From Roseovarius pelagicus (GTDB lineage: Bacteria > Pseudomonadota > Alphaproteobacteria > Rhodobacterales > Rhodobacteraceae), in NCBI RefSeq assembly GCF_025639885.1, contig NZ_CP106738.1:1116001-1180000 (forward strand): a DNA stretch of 64,000 nucleotides. The letters run 5' to 3'. Below are positions 26,541-35,943 of this stretch, one piece after another. The position numbers were made by a program, and so were the translations under genes. Each line of letters opens with the position of its first letter. Position 1 is the first letter of the stretch. The notes under the pieces are model-generated. The model worked only from the letters and a program-made list of their open reading frames with translations. It did no database searches and had not been told where the DNA came from.

Positions 26541-27563
26541 ATGATCAAGACGACAATCGCGGCACTCGCCGCCTGCACACTTGCGCTGCCCGTTACGGCA
26601 GAAAGCTATAACCTGCAAAGCGCATTTGGCAAAACGCTCCCGGTGCTAGGCGCGGCAGCAGACCGTTTCGTGGCCAATGTCGCCGCGCTGACCGATGGCG
26701 CGGTAGAGTTCAAGCATCTGGGCGCAGGAGAGTTGTCTCCTGCGTTCGAGATTTTCGACAATGTCAGCGTCGGAGCTATCGACGCTGCGTGGTCATTTGC
26801 CGCCTATGCCAGCGGCAAGGAACCGGCCGCAGCCCTCTTTGGCTCTGTGCCCTTTGGCGGTGAACCATTGCAATATATCTCTTGGCTGAACCACGGCGGC
26901 GGTCTGGAGCTATGGCGCGAGATCTATGCCCCTTATGATCTGGTGCCGATGGCCTGTGGTGTAATCCTGTCAGAGGCTGGAGGCTGGTACACCAAAGCCA
27001 TCGAAACTCCGGCGGACCTGCAAGGACTGAACATCCGCATCGGTGGTCTGGGTGGCGATATTCTGTCCAAACTGGGCGCGAACGCCATGTCCCTGCCCGT
27101 GGGCGAGATTTCAACATCGCTGGAAACCGGACGTCTGGACGCGACCGAGCTCAGCTTTCCTCTGGTGGACAAGCTGCTGGGCTTCGACAAGGTTGCCAAG
27201 AATTACTATTTTCCCGGCTGGCACCAACCTGCGGGCTTTATCGAGTTCTATATGAACAAGGGTAAATGGGACGCGCTAACCGATGCCCAGCGTACCGCGA
27301 TCGAAGTCGGATGCAACGATATCAACCTCTACACGCTGGGCGTGGCCGCTGGGGCACAGAGCGAAATCCTGCAAGAGTTTCGCGACAACGGCGTGAACGT
27401 TGCACGGTTCCCCGACAGCGTCGTGGACGCCCTGCGTAACGCCGCCGACGAGGTCTACGCCGAAAAATCCGCAGAGGACGAGATGTTCAAGCGGGTGATC
27501 GACAGCTATCGCGCCTATGGCGAGAAGTACCGCGAATATCAGGCGCTGGTTGCGCTAGACTGA
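26541..27563 (+). CDS. dctP: TRAP transporter substrate-binding protein, DctP family
   Basis: A 340-residue periplasmic receptor. ATG 26541 is preceded by GGGAGG at the right spacing; a signal peptide (MIKTTIAALAACTLALPVTAES) is split into a basic start, hydrophobic core and an ALPVTA cleavage site near residue 20. The segment TPADLQGLNIRIGG contains the conserved arginine region of DctP proteins. Here the receptor is last of the three TRAP genes and there is no hairpin after it, unlike the other transporter operons in this window. An alpha/beta hydrolase gene follows 14 bases later. Confidence 0.88.
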   Translation: MIKTTIAALAACTLALPVTAESYNLQSAFGKTLPVLGAAADRFVANVAALTDGAVEFKHLGAGELSPAFEIFDNVSVGAIDAAWSFAAYASGKEPAAALFGSVPFGGEPLQYISWLNHGGGLELWREIYAPYDLVPMACGVILSEAGGWYTKAIETPADLQGLNIRIGGLGGDILSKLGANAMSLPVGEISTSLETGRLDATELSFPLVDKLLGFDKVAKNYYFPGWHQPAGFIEFYMNKGKWDALTDAQRTAIEVGCNDINLYTLGVAAGAQSEILQEFRDNGVNVARFPDSVVDALRNAADEVYAEKSAEDEMFKRVIDSYRAYGEKYREYQALVALD

Positions 27564-27577
27564 CCGGACGTCGGGTG

Positions 27578-28492
27578 ATGGCATATATCTTGCGCGATTT
27601 TGGCAGCTATACGGTGGGCGGGCACGTCCATCGTGTGACGCAAGGCACGACGCGCGAGGTGAATTTCACCCGAAGCGCCAGCTATACTTATGACCCGCGC
27701 GGTAGTTTTCGCGTGGGTCAAACCTACGTTCAATATTTCATCCCTGAGCGGATGCGCGACGCGCCACCCATGGTACTGGTCCACGGCGGCGGCATGCATG
27801 GCAGCACATGGGAGACGACACCCGATGGTCGCCCGGGCTGGCTACATTTGTTGCTGGGTCGTGGTTATGCGGTGCACGTAGTTGATCTGGTTGAACGCGG
27901 GCGTTCCGGCTTTGCCGCTGGTATTTGGAACGAGGCGCCGATCCTGCGATCCGCCGAGGAAGCGTGGAGCCTGTTTCGTATCGGTGCACCAGAAGGCTAT
28001 AGCCAGCGTCGCGCGCATGATGCGCAACAATTTCCGGTAGACCATTTCGATACATTTTGTTCCCAGATGGTGCCGCGCTGGTTAAACACCTCAGACCTGC
28101 AAGTGGCGGGTGTTGTCGCGGTGCTGGATCGGTTGAAGTGCGCAACCTTGGTTTGTCACAGTCAGGGCGGAGAAATCTGCCTCGACGCAACTCGCGAACG
28201 CCCCGACCTCGTTGCCGGTATCCTTGCGGTCGAACCCTCCGCGCTGCCCGATGCGGCGCTGCCCTGCCCGATTGCCCTGCTTGCAGGGGACTATCTTAAT
28301 ACGGCACCACACTGGGTCCAACGTCGCAAAGACTGGCAGCGATCCATTCGGCAGATCACAGAAACCGGCCGGGTGGCGCATTACATTGATACGGCAACAG
28401 AGGTAGCGCCCGGCGGCAGTCATATGCTGATGATGGACCAGCATGGGCCAGAATGTCTGGAGGCAGGGTTAGCGCGCTTGGCGTTGGTCTGA
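27578..28492 (+). CDS. Alpha/beta hydrolase
   Basis: A 304-residue alpha/beta-hydrolase-fold protein. The oxyanion-hole motif is VHGGGMHG near residue 66; the nucleophile elbow is CHSQGG (serine near residue 192, the usual G-x-S-x-G with Cys first); a likely acid is in LLAGDYLN and the catalytic histidine in GGSHMLMMD near residue 287. ATG 27578 is preceded directly by a GTG that could also start it; the RBS is weak. It follows the TRAP receptor gene, so it may split an ester or lactone taken up by that transporter. Confidence 0.8.
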   Translation: MAYILRDFGSYTVGGHVHRVTQGTTREVNFTRSASYTYDPRGSFRVGQTYVQYFIPERMRDAPPMVLVHGGGMHGSTWETTPDGRPGWLHLLLGRGYAVHVVDLVERGRSGFAAGIWNEAPILRSAEEAWSLFRIGAPEGYSQRRAHDAQQFPVDHFDTFCSQMVPRWLNTSDLQVAGVVAVLDRLKCATLVCHSQGGEICLDATRERPDLVAGILAVEPSALPDAALPCPIALLAGDYLNTAPHWVQRRKDWQRSIRQITETGRVAHYIDTATEVAPGGSHMLMMDQHGPECLEAGLARLALV

Positions 28493-28531
28493 CACCATTG
28501 CTGCGCTCTCGTTGTCAGAGCGGCATGTCGA

Positions 28532-28921
28532 TCACGCGTCTTGCTGCACCGCAATCTCGCGATCCGCCTCGGGTACGTCGAACGTCGCCCAAGTTTCATC
28601 CTGCGGTGGCTTCGGCGGCGTTTCGCACGATCCGCGATGGATGTTAACCTTGCCCAGAAAATTGGCCGAGATCGGGGCGGTGACAAACAAGAATGCCATG
28701 ATCAATATCTGATGCGCCGATCCGTGGTCGGTCACGTAAGCGTTGATAATGGAGGCCAGCAACAAGGCGCCCACCCCCATCGTGCCAACCTTGGTCGGAG
28801 CGTGCAGGCGGGTCATCGAGTCATTGAACCTGAGCAGGCCGATCACCCCCACCAACATGAAGAACGCACCTATCAGTAGACAAATTCCAATGGCGAACAT
28901 TGCCAGCGTTTCAATCGTCAT
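28532..28921 (-). CDS. mnhG: Mrp Na+/H+ antiporter subunit G
   Basis: A 129-residue protein of the MnhG/PhaG family with three hydrophobic segments; the GVIGLLRFNDSMTRLHAPTKVGTMG block (about 26-50) is the family's conserved loop and segment. Last gene of the six-gene mrp operon. Start overlaps the mnhF stop (ATGA). The C-terminal hydrophilic tail (after about residue 95) is longer than in many homologues. Part of the multi-subunit antiporter complex in the inner membrane. Confidence 0.92.
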   Translation of the reverse strand: MTIETLAMFAIGICLLIGAFFMLVGVIGLLRFNDSMTRLHAPTKVGTMGVGALLLASIINAYVTDHGSAHQILIMAFLFVTAPISANFLGKVNIHRGSCETPPKPPQDETWATFDVPEADREIAVQQDA

Positions 28922-29205
28922 TCGATGATATCCCCCCGCAACACGAACCGCGCATAGGCGACAGTGGAAACAAAACCCAGCATCGCGATGATCAGGGCCA
29001 CCTCGAAATAGATCGACGTCCCCTGCGAAATACCCAGCAGTACGATCAACCCAATCGCATTCACCACCATCGTATCCAATGCCAGAATACGGTCCCCGGT
29101 GCTGGGTCCGATCACCAGCCGGATCATCGACAGGATTTGAGCCACCGCGACCGACACGAACGCGATGATCAGCGCCACGTTCATAAAATCCGCTGCAACG
29201 CTCAT
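28918..29205 (-). CDS. mnhF: Mrp Na+/H+ antiporter subunit F
   Basis: A 95-residue membrane protein with three segments. The block RLVIGPSTGDRILALDTMVVNAIG (about 29-52) is the MnhF signature (G-P-x3-D-R-x2-A-x-D). Both ends overlap neighbouring subunit genes, indicating tight coupling within the antiporter operon. Confidence 0.93.
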   Translation of the reverse strand: MSVAADFMNVALIIAFVSVAVAQILSMIRLVIGPSTGDRILALDTMVVNAIGLIVLLGISQGTSIYFEVALIIAMLGFVSTVAYARFVLRGDIIE

Positions 29206-29702
29206 ACGAAAATCTCCTTCAGACGACGCTCGTAACGCTGTTTGATCTCGTCCCGCACCCCGTCCGGATCATCCGTATCCAGCGTATGCACCAGCAGGCT
29301 GTGCCCATCGCTGGACAGGTCGGTGGACACCGTGCCGGGCGTTAGCGTTATCGTGCCCGCCAAAACCGTGATTGCCTCGGGCTGACGCAGGTCCAACGGT
29401 ACCACGACCCAGGCCGGGCGCAGTTTCGAATTGGGGCGCGTCAGTACGATCCAGGCGACCTGAACATTGGCGATCAAGATATCCCATATCACCAGCACCA
29501 TATAGGACATCATCCGCCCGACCCGTATCTTCGTCGGTCTGTCTGGCCACCAGCCGACCGTGAACCTCGGAATGATAATTCCAAGGATGAAGCCAAAGAC
29601 CACCATTCCCGCAGACACATCGTTTTGCAGCAGCGTCCAGACCGCCGTCAGAAGCAGCGTCAGCAATGGGTGCGGAAAGAGCCAGCGAAATGCGCGTATC
29701 AT
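29202..29702 (-). CDS. mnhE: Mrp Na+/H+ antiporter subunit E
   Basis: A 166-residue MnhE-family protein: two or three N-terminal hydrophobic segments, then a soluble C-terminal domain with the ITLTPGTVSTDLSSDGHSLLVHTLD region (about 115-139), which matches the family pattern TLTPGT. ATG overlaps the mnhF region by ATGA and lies two bases after the mnhD stop. Confidence 0.92.
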   Translation of the reverse strand: MIRAFRWLFPHPLLTLLLTAVWTLLQNDVSAGMVVFGFILGIIIPRFTVGWWPDRPTKIRVGRMMSYMVLVIWDILIANVQVAWIVLTRPNSKLRPAWVVVPLDLRQPEAITVLAGTITLTPGTVSTDLSSDGHSLLVHTLDTDDPDGVRDEIKQRYERRLKEIFV

Positions 29703-29704
29703 GT

Positions 29705-31339
29705 TCAGTGCCCTTCCTCAGCGTTTGTATGGCCGTCATCATGGGCGGCGTCGGTGCCATGACTGCTCTCGTCGCCCTGCCCGTCCTCCGCGTTCGGTAC
29801 CTTGGCGGGCTTTGGTCTGGTCAGCTTGCCAGGTGTATTGACCACTTTGGAAATATAAGGACCGGGAGCAAAGAGTTGGGCCGACGTACGGCTCATGTAT
29901 TCATGCGCCTTGCCCGCAAAAACCGTGTACAGCACCAACAGCCCCAACAGACCACCCACCGCAACATAGGACAGGCCCGAAGGATGCGGCGCTGGCTCTA
30001 CTCCTTCGGCATATGGAACGCTCTCGGCTTTCCAGAAGAGCGTGCTGCCTGCTCGGGCAAAACCAACCAGACTGATCAGGCTGGCGCCAAGTACGATTGC
30101 CCAAACCCAGACCACGGACTCCGTTCCGAACGACGCGTCGAGAATTAACAGCTTGCCGACGAAACCCGACAGCGGCGGCACGCCAACCATCGCAATACCC
30201 GCAACAAAGAACATCGCCGCCGTCAGTGCCGCACCAGACACGGGCGGCTGCGCCCGCAGGTCAAGATTGTCACGTCCCGCGCGCACCAGATCAGTTATCA
30301 GGAACAGCGCACCAGCCGCCAAGGTCGAATGCACTATATAGTATAGCGCCGCCGCAATCCCCGCTTGGGTAAACAGTGATATGGCAACCATCACCATACC
30401 CATGGACCCGATGACGGCAAACGCCACGAGCCTGTCCAGCTTGCGCGCTGCCAGCACGCCGATCATCCCGATCGCCAGCGATACCAGCGCCGCAGGCAGC
30501 AACAATGCGCCATGCAGGTCCGCCGTCACAGCCAGATCAGGAGGGAAGACAATAGTGTAGACGCGGATGATCGCATAGGCACCCACTTTGGTCATGATCG
30601 CAAAGAGCGCCGCCACTGGTGCTGGCGCTTCGGCATAGCTTGATGGCAACCAGAAATGCAGCGGCACCACCGCCGCCTTGATGGCAAAGACCAGTAACAA
30701 TAGCACCGCCGCAATGCGGATACCGGCCGTCGAGTCCGCCCCGATCATTTGCGCACGCTCTGCCAGATCGGCCATGTTGAGCGTGCCTGTCTCGGCGTAG
30801 ATCGACCCGAGCGCAAACAGAAACAGCGTAGAGCCAAGAAGGTTAAACAGCACATACTGCACCCCTGCGCGCAGCCGTACATTGCCGCCCGCATGGATCA
30901 TCAGGCCATAAGAGGCAATCAGCAGCACTTCGAAAAATACAAAGAGGTTGAACAGGTCGCCGGTCAGGAACGCCCCCATGATCCCCATCAACTGAAACTG
31001 ATAGAGCGCATGGAAATGTCGACCCCGATTGTCCCAACCCGATCCGATGGCGTAGAGCAGCACAAAGAGCGCCAGCACCGCCGTCAATAGCACCATCAGC
31101 GTCGACAGTCTGTCAGCGACAAGCACAATGCCAAAAGGCGCGGCCCAATCGCTCAGCTGATAGAGTGTGATCGTTCCGTCAGAAGCTTGCCATGCCAGCC
31201 CGGCAGCGATCACGATCAGGGACATCACGCCCGCGACGGACACCGCACGCTGGATACCGATATGATACCGTGCAGCCAGCACGATGAACGGGGCAAGAAT
31301 GGCAGGCAGGACGACAGGCAGAATAATCCAATGACTCAT
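29705..31339 (-). CDS. mnhD: Mrp Na+/H+ antiporter subunit D
   Basis: A 544-residue polytopic protein related to NADH dehydrogenase subunit N (NuoN). The core contains FFEVLLIASYGLMIHAG (a conserved glutamate in a membrane segment), AIKAAVVPLHFWLPSSYAEAPAPVAALFA (conserved lysine of the proton path) and MTKVGAYAIIRV. A long charged, histidine-rich C-terminal tail (about 505-544) is unusual. It is a likely proton-conducting subunit of the antiporter. Start overlaps the mnhC stop by four bases. Confidence 0.93.
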   Translation of the reverse strand: MSHWIILPVVLPAILAPFIVLAARYHIGIQRAVSVAGVMSLIVIAAGLAWQASDGTITLYQLSDWAAPFGIVLVADRLSTLMVLLTAVLALFVLLYAIGSGWDNRGRHFHALYQFQLMGIMGAFLTGDLFNLFVFFEVLLIASYGLMIHAGGNVRLRAGVQYVLFNLLGSTLFLFALGSIYAETGTLNMADLAERAQMIGADSTAGIRIAAVLLLLVFAIKAAVVPLHFWLPSSYAEAPAPVAALFAIMTKVGAYAIIRVYTIVFPPDLAVTADLHGALLLPAALVSLAIGMIGVLAARKLDRLVAFAVIGSMGMVMVAISLFTQAGIAAALYYIVHSTLAAGALFLITDLVRAGRDNLDLRAQPPVSGAALTAAMFFVAGIAMVGVPPLSGFVGKLLILDASFGTESVVWVWAIVLGASLISLVGFARAGSTLFWKAESVPYAEGVEPAPHPSGLSYVAVGGLLGLLVLYTVFAGKAHEYMSRTSAQLFAPGPYISKVVNTPGKLTRPKPAKVPNAEDGQGDESSHGTDAAHDDGHTNAEEGH

Positions 31340-31701
31340 GCCCGATCCCCCTGCACAGACGTGCCGGAAGTATCATCCTCATCGATGTCATCCACATGAT
31401 CGTCGTCCGACCCCAGATAGGCCCCCAGCGCGATCATCACGATTACCGCCGTCATCCCAAAAGAGATCACGATCGCGGTCAGTACCAGTGCCTGCGGCAG
31501 CGGATCGGTATAGGTCTCGACCCCTTTTTGCAGGATCGGCGGCGCGCCGACGGTCAACCGACCCGAGGCAAAGAGAAAGACGTTTACCGCGTAAGTCAGC
31601 AGCGACATGCCCATAATCACCGGGAATGTGCGCAGACGCAGTACCAGATACAGCCCGGCGGCTGTCAGAATGCCGATGGCAGAAGCGACGAGAAGTTCCA
31701 T
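31336..31701 (-). CDS. mnhC: Mrp Na+/H+ antiporter subunit C
   Basis: A 121-residue NuoK-like protein with three hydrophobic segments. I start at ATG 31701 (MELLVASAIG), with a strong G-rich ribosome-binding site just before it; the open frame goes further upstream without support. The block LPQALVLTAIVISFGMTAVIV (about 72-92) is typical for MnhC/NuoK. The C-terminus is acidic (DDDHVDDIDEDD), a feature not common to all homologues. Confidence 0.92.
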   Translation of the reverse strand: MELLVASAIGILTAAGLYLVLRLRTFPVIMGMSLLTYAVNVFLFASGRLTVGAPPILQKGVETYTDPLPQALVLTAIVISFGMTAVIVMIALGAYLGSDDDHVDDIDEDDTSGTSVQGDRA

Positions 31702-31702
31702 G

Positions 31703-34582
31703 TTACCCCTCCCCCCTTGCAGCGGGTTCTGCGCTCGCGGTTGATTCGTCGCGGGACGGGTCAATATCCATAGCATGCTCGCTCTCAGTCATTTGCGCAC
31801 GCCGCGCGAGGCGCGAAAAGCTTTCGAGCGACAGCATTACCGCGCCCACAACTGCCAGAAACACTCCCAGATCAAACAGCGCGGCAGTTGCCAACTCGAA
31901 CTCCTCAAAAGGTGGGATACGGACATAGGTGAAGTCCGATGTCAGGAAGGGTTTATCGACGAACCATGATCCCATTCCTGTCAACCCAGCGATCAGCACA
32001 CCCGATCCGATGATGCCATGATATGGGTAATGCTGTCGCGCCGACGCCCAGCTGAATCCACTCGCCATATATTGCATCACCACGGCAATGGACACGATCA
32101 GCCCGGCAATGAACCCGCCGCCCGGTTCGTTGTGACCCCGCAGGAAGATGTAGAATCCGACCATCAGAACCACCGGCATGATTACGCGGGTCAACACCAC
32201 CATCATCGTCGGATGCATATCACCTGCGCGCGCCTGATCCGGTTTGCGGTTCAGCAAACGCGCCCGGACCGGCCCGGCCAGCAGCGTTTCGGTCAGCGCA
32301 TAGATCAGCAGTGCCGCGATCCCCAGCACGATGATCTCGCCATACGTGTCAAACCCCCGGAAGTCGACAAGGATCACATTGACGACATTGGTGCCTCCGC
32401 CGCCCTTATAGGAATTGGCAAGATGGAATTCGGAAATCGGCGTCGATACGGCATCCCGCAACAGATAGTGATAGGCCAGCCCCATCGCGCCCAGCCCACC
32501 CGCTATCGCCACCGCACCGTCGCGGGTCCGCCGCAACAGGCTGCTCTCGACCGGTGTGCGGTTGGGCAGGAAATTCAGCGCCAGCAGCAGCAGGATAATT
32601 GTTACCACCTCGACTGTGATTTGGGTCATCGCCAGATCCGGCGCGCTGAGGAATACAAAGCCGATCGACACCATCAATCCGACGATGGCGATCAGGATGA
32701 GCGCCAACAATCGGTTGCGGTGCAGAAACACCATACCGACTGTTGCCGACACCAGCATGAGCCAACCTGCAATTGGTACAGCGCCCGGCGATTGCAAAGT
32801 CCGCGTCGGTGCGCTCACGGTGCCGGTGCTCCACGCATAATAGCCCGCTGCCAGCACGGTCACTGCCATAATGGCGCCGTAGCGCGTGAAGGCGCCGTCA
32901 TGCAGGGGTCGGACCACGCCACGTGCGACCCAAACTGAACCCGCGATAATCCGGTCGAAAATGATTTTTGCCTCGGGGCGCGGGGCCGCGTTCCAGCCGC
33001 GCAAAAGCGGGGTGAACAGCGCCAAAACGATCAAACCGCCGCCCACCGCGACAATCGACATGTATAGGGGCGTCGTCAGTCCATGCCAGATTTTCAGATG
33101 CGCCGTGGGCATTGGTAGGGCATTGCCCAACACGGCACCGGTCACCAGCTTGACGAATGGCTCTGCCAGAAACGGTGCCACACCGATGACGACGACCAAT
33201 ACGACCAGAATCGCAGGCGGCAGCCACATGCCCGATCCCGGATCATGCGGATGCGACGGGTAATCGTCGCGCTTGGGGCCCAGAAACGTGTGGCTGATAA
33301 AGCGAAAACAGTAAGCCGCGGAAAAGAGCGAGCCGACAGTCGCCATCACTGGCACCAGCCACCACGTCCCATAAAGGGTCGTATGCACTGCTTCTTCGAG
33401 CATCATCTCCTTGCTCAGAAATCCGTTCAGCAACGGGATACCCGCCATCGACAGCGCCGCCAGCGTGGCGATCACGAATGTCACCGGCATCAGGTGCCGT
33501 AGCCCTCCCAGACGTCGGATATCGCGGGTATGTGCCTCGTGGTCGATGATACCAGCCGACATAAATAGCGCGGCCTTGAACGTCGCATGGTTAAGGATAT
33601 GGAACACCGCCGCCATCGCACCGAATGCTGTACCTGTGCCGAGCAGCATGGTGATCAGCCCCAGATGTGACACCGTCGAGAACGCCAGCAGCGCCTTCAG
33701 GTCATGCTTGAAGAGGGCAATTACCGCGCCCAGCACCATGGTGATCAGCCCGGCGGTCGTCACGATCATCACCCATTCTGGCGTGCCGGACAGCACCGGC
33801 CACATGCGGGCCATCAGGAAAATACCCGCCTTGACCATCGTGGCAGAGTGTAGATAGGCACTGACCGGCGTAGGCGCGGCCATCGCATGCGGCAGCCAGA
33901 AATGGAACGGAAATTGCGCCGATTTGGTGAAACACCCCATCAGGATCAACAACAACGCGGGTATATAGAGCGGATCGGCCTGAATCATGTCACGGTTCTG
34001 CAAGATGACGCTCAGATCGTAACTGCCGACAATCTGACCAAGGATCAACATTCCCCCGATCATCGCCAGCCCACCCATTCCGGTTACAGCCAGCGCCATG
34101 CGTGCGCCCTGACGCCCTTCCGGCAGATGTTTCCAATAGCCGATCAGCAAAAAGGACGAGAGCGATGTCAGTTCCCAGAAAACTAATAATAGCAATATGT
34201 TATCGCTAAGAACAATACCAACCATCGCCCCCTGAAAGAGCAGGAGGTAGGTAAAGAATTCGCCCATGTTGTCATCGCGCGACAGGTAGAAGCGACCATA
34301 GGTGATGATCAACAGGCCAATGCCAAGGATCAGGAACGCAAAGAAAAATCCGAGCGCATCCAACATCAGCGTGAAATTGAGCCCAAGCGTTGGCAGCCAG
34401 TCCACCCGCGCCGTGATGACGTCACCCGCAAAGATCGCGGGGACATGTGACATAAGCCCGACAAAAGCCAGCAACGACACCATGAAGGTCACACCTGCGC
34501 AGGCCTGCCTGCCCGCTGAATTCATCAATCCTGGGAGCAATGCGCCCAGAAAGGGCAAGGCGACGATTAGGAAGAGGGACAA
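31703..34582 (-). CDS. mnhA: Mrp Na+/H+ antiporter subunit A/B fusion
   Basis: A 959-residue protein combining an MrpA (NuoL-like, about residues 1-780) and an MrpB-like domain (about 790-930), the arrangement found in many alpha- and gammaproteobacterial Mrp systems. Conserved points: the VFWELTSLSSFLLIGYW block with a membrane glutamate (about 123-141), FPFHFWLPHAMAAPTPVSAYLHSATMVKAG with two conserved histidines and a lysine (about 223-252), and the B-domain FYIFLRGHNEPGGGFIAGL. First gene of the antiporter operon. The complex exchanges Na+ for H+ and supports salt and pH tolerance in the inner membrane. The 251-base region upstream likely holds the promoter, which I could not localise. 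Confidence 0.93.
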   Translation of the reverse strand: MSLFLIVALPFLGALLPGLMNSAGRQACAGVTFMVSLLAFVGLMSHVPAIFAGDVITARVDWLPTLGLNFTLMLDALGFFFAFLILGIGLLIITYGRFYLSRDDNMGEFFTYLLLFQGAMVGIVLSDNILLLLVFWELTSLSSFLLIGYWKHLPEGRQGARMALAVTGMGGLAMIGGMLILGQIVGSYDLSVILQNRDMIQADPLYIPALLLILMGCFTKSAQFPFHFWLPHAMAAPTPVSAYLHSATMVKAGIFLMARMWPVLSGTPEWVMIVTTAGLITMVLGAVIALFKHDLKALLAFSTVSHLGLITMLLGTGTAFGAMAAVFHILNHATFKAALFMSAGIIDHEAHTRDIRRLGGLRHLMPVTFVIATLAALSMAGIPLLNGFLSKEMMLEEAVHTTLYGTWWLVPVMATVGSLFSAAYCFRFISHTFLGPKRDDYPSHPHDPGSGMWLPPAILVVLVVVIGVAPFLAEPFVKLVTGAVLGNALPMPTAHLKIWHGLTTPLYMSIVAVGGGLIVLALFTPLLRGWNAAPRPEAKIIFDRIIAGSVWVARGVVRPLHDGAFTRYGAIMAVTVLAAGYYAWSTGTVSAPTRTLQSPGAVPIAGWLMLVSATVGMVFLHRNRLLALILIAIVGLMVSIGFVFLSAPDLAMTQITVEVVTIILLLLALNFLPNRTPVESSLLRRTRDGAVAIAGGLGAMGLAYHYLLRDAVSTPISEFHLANSYKGGGGTNVVNVILVDFRGFDTYGEIIVLGIAALLIYALTETLLAGPVRARLLNRKPDQARAGDMHPTMMVVLTRVIMPVVLMVGFYIFLRGHNEPGGGFIAGLIVSIAVVMQYMASGFSWASARQHYPYHGIIGSGVLIAGLTGMGSWFVDKPFLTSDFTYVRIPPFEEFELATAALFDLGVFLAVVGAVMLSLESFSRLARRAQMTESEHAMDIDPSRDESTASAEPAARGEG

Positions 34583-34833
34583 CGCGATCTCCTGATCAAG
34601 GGGCCAATGGGTTCCACAATTTGTGTTCTAAACTCGGGGCAGGCTCAAGCGAAACCCGGAAAAACCGTCATAATACCGTTGGGAACGCAATTAAAGTCCG
34701 GTTTTCAGCGTTGCCAGCCGGGCGATCACATCAATTCTGTGGACCCGGTGCCATTTACAAGACATCGGGCCGGGGGCATCGCGCGGGACTTCAGGATATT
34801 CCCGGCCAGCAGACACCGTTGCCGAGATATGTG

Positions 34834-35943
34834 TCAGGGATGTACCGTGCCCTCGAAACGCTCGGGTGACAGAGCGCGCAGCAAATCCGGCCCCACCGAC
34901 GGTTCACCGCGCAGCAGGCCCGCAGCGATCTGCGACAGTGCCGGGGCTGTCTGCACTCCATACCCGCCCTGTCCGGCGAGCCAGAAGAATCCCTCGGCGC
35001 GACGATCGAGCCCGACGACGGGCGTGGCATCCGGTGCAAACGTGCGCAGCCCGGCCCAGGACCGTTCAACCCGCGTCACGGGGACCGTGACTGCGCATTC
35101 GTAGCGGTGCAGTCCTTCGGCCAGCACCATGTCATCGGGCCAGGCGTCGTGCGGCTCCACCGCGTCGGCATCAGCGGGGCTGACCATCAAGCGGCCGGCG
35201 TCGGGTTTTGCGTACCACGTTTCGGCGACCGACCCGAAGAGCGGCCATCGTTCGGTCTCATATCCGTCCGGTGCGGGCAGGAGTGCGGCAGAGCGGCGTT
35301 TTGGTGTCAGCGTGATCGGGACCGCCCCTGCCAGCTGCCCCATTTGCCCGGCCCATGCCCCGGCAGCATTGATCACAATCGGCGCCGTATGAACATCACT
35401 GCCCGCCGTTACCTGCCATAGCCCGCCTGAGCGGGTCAGCCCCGTCACCGGTGCGTCAGTCACGACCCGCCCACCGCGTGATCGCAATAGACGTGCGTAG
35501 CCTTGCAGCATGCGGTCTACGTCGATCCCTTGCGCGTCGTTTTCATAAATCGCGGCGGTGATCCGATCTTCGCGCAGGATAGGCACCAAAGCCACCGCCT
35601 CTGCAGCGGTTAACCGATCCAGCCCCTCCGCCCCGGCAGCGTAGGATTCGAGCGCGCCCATCTCGGCTTCGGAGGCCAACAGCAATTCGCCGCGGGGCGA
35701 CAAGAGTGTTTCATCCGCGATACCGGCAGGATTTTCCAACACCGGCACCGCCAGTGCGTTGAGCGCGCGCAAAGTTGCGTTGCCATAGTTACGGATAAAA
35801 ATCGCTGCCGAACGCCCGGTTGAATGGTATCCTAGGTGCGGCTCTGCCTCTAACAACAGAACCGATGCATCTGCGGCGATCTCAGCCCCCGCGCTGGTCC
35901 CGGCAATCCCGCCGCCGATGATGATAACATCTGCAGAACTCAT
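34834..35943 (-). CDS. FAD-dependent D-amino acid (D-arginine-type) dehydrogenase, DauA-like
   Basis: A 369-residue DAO-family flavoprotein. FAD motif GGGIAGTSAG starts at residue 9; GYHSTGRSAA (about 38-47) and WAGLRTFAPDATPVVG plus EGFFWLAGQGGYGVQT near the C-terminus closely follow the pattern I recall from Pseudomonas D-arginine dehydrogenase (DauA). The enzyme would oxidise a D-amino acid or a related amine to an imino acid. It is the last gene of a nine-gene operon, with its ATG overlapping the deacetylase stop. The amine substrate within this operon is not settled. Confidence 0.83.
   Translation of the reverse strand: MSSADVIIIGGGIAGTSAGAEIAADASVLLLEAEPHLGYHSTGRSAAIFIRNYGNATLRALNALAVPVLENPAGIADETLLSPRGELLLASEAEMGALESYAAGAEGLDRLTAAEAVALVPILREDRITAAIYENDAQGIDVDRMLQGYARLLRSRGGRVVTDAPVTGLTRSGGLWQVTAGSDVHTAPIVINAAGAWAGQMGQLAGAVPITLTPKRRSAALLPAPDGYETERWPLFGSVAETWYAKPDAGRLMVSPADADAVEPHDAWPDDMVLAEGLHRYECAVTVPVTRVERSWAGLRTFAPDATPVVGLDRRAEGFFWLAGQGGYGVQTAPALSQIAAGLLRGEPSVGPDLLRALSPERFEGTVHP

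Noticed and set aside
28488..28519. TCTGACA/TGTCAGA inverted repeat between the hydrolase gene and mnhG
   Set aside because: Only 7 bp with an 18-base loop and no T run; it overlaps the hydrolase stop codon and could be chance.
32018..32938. A 306-codon plus-strand frame rich in His, Gln and Arg
   Set aside because: Antisense to the mnhA/B fusion; composition typical of a shadow.
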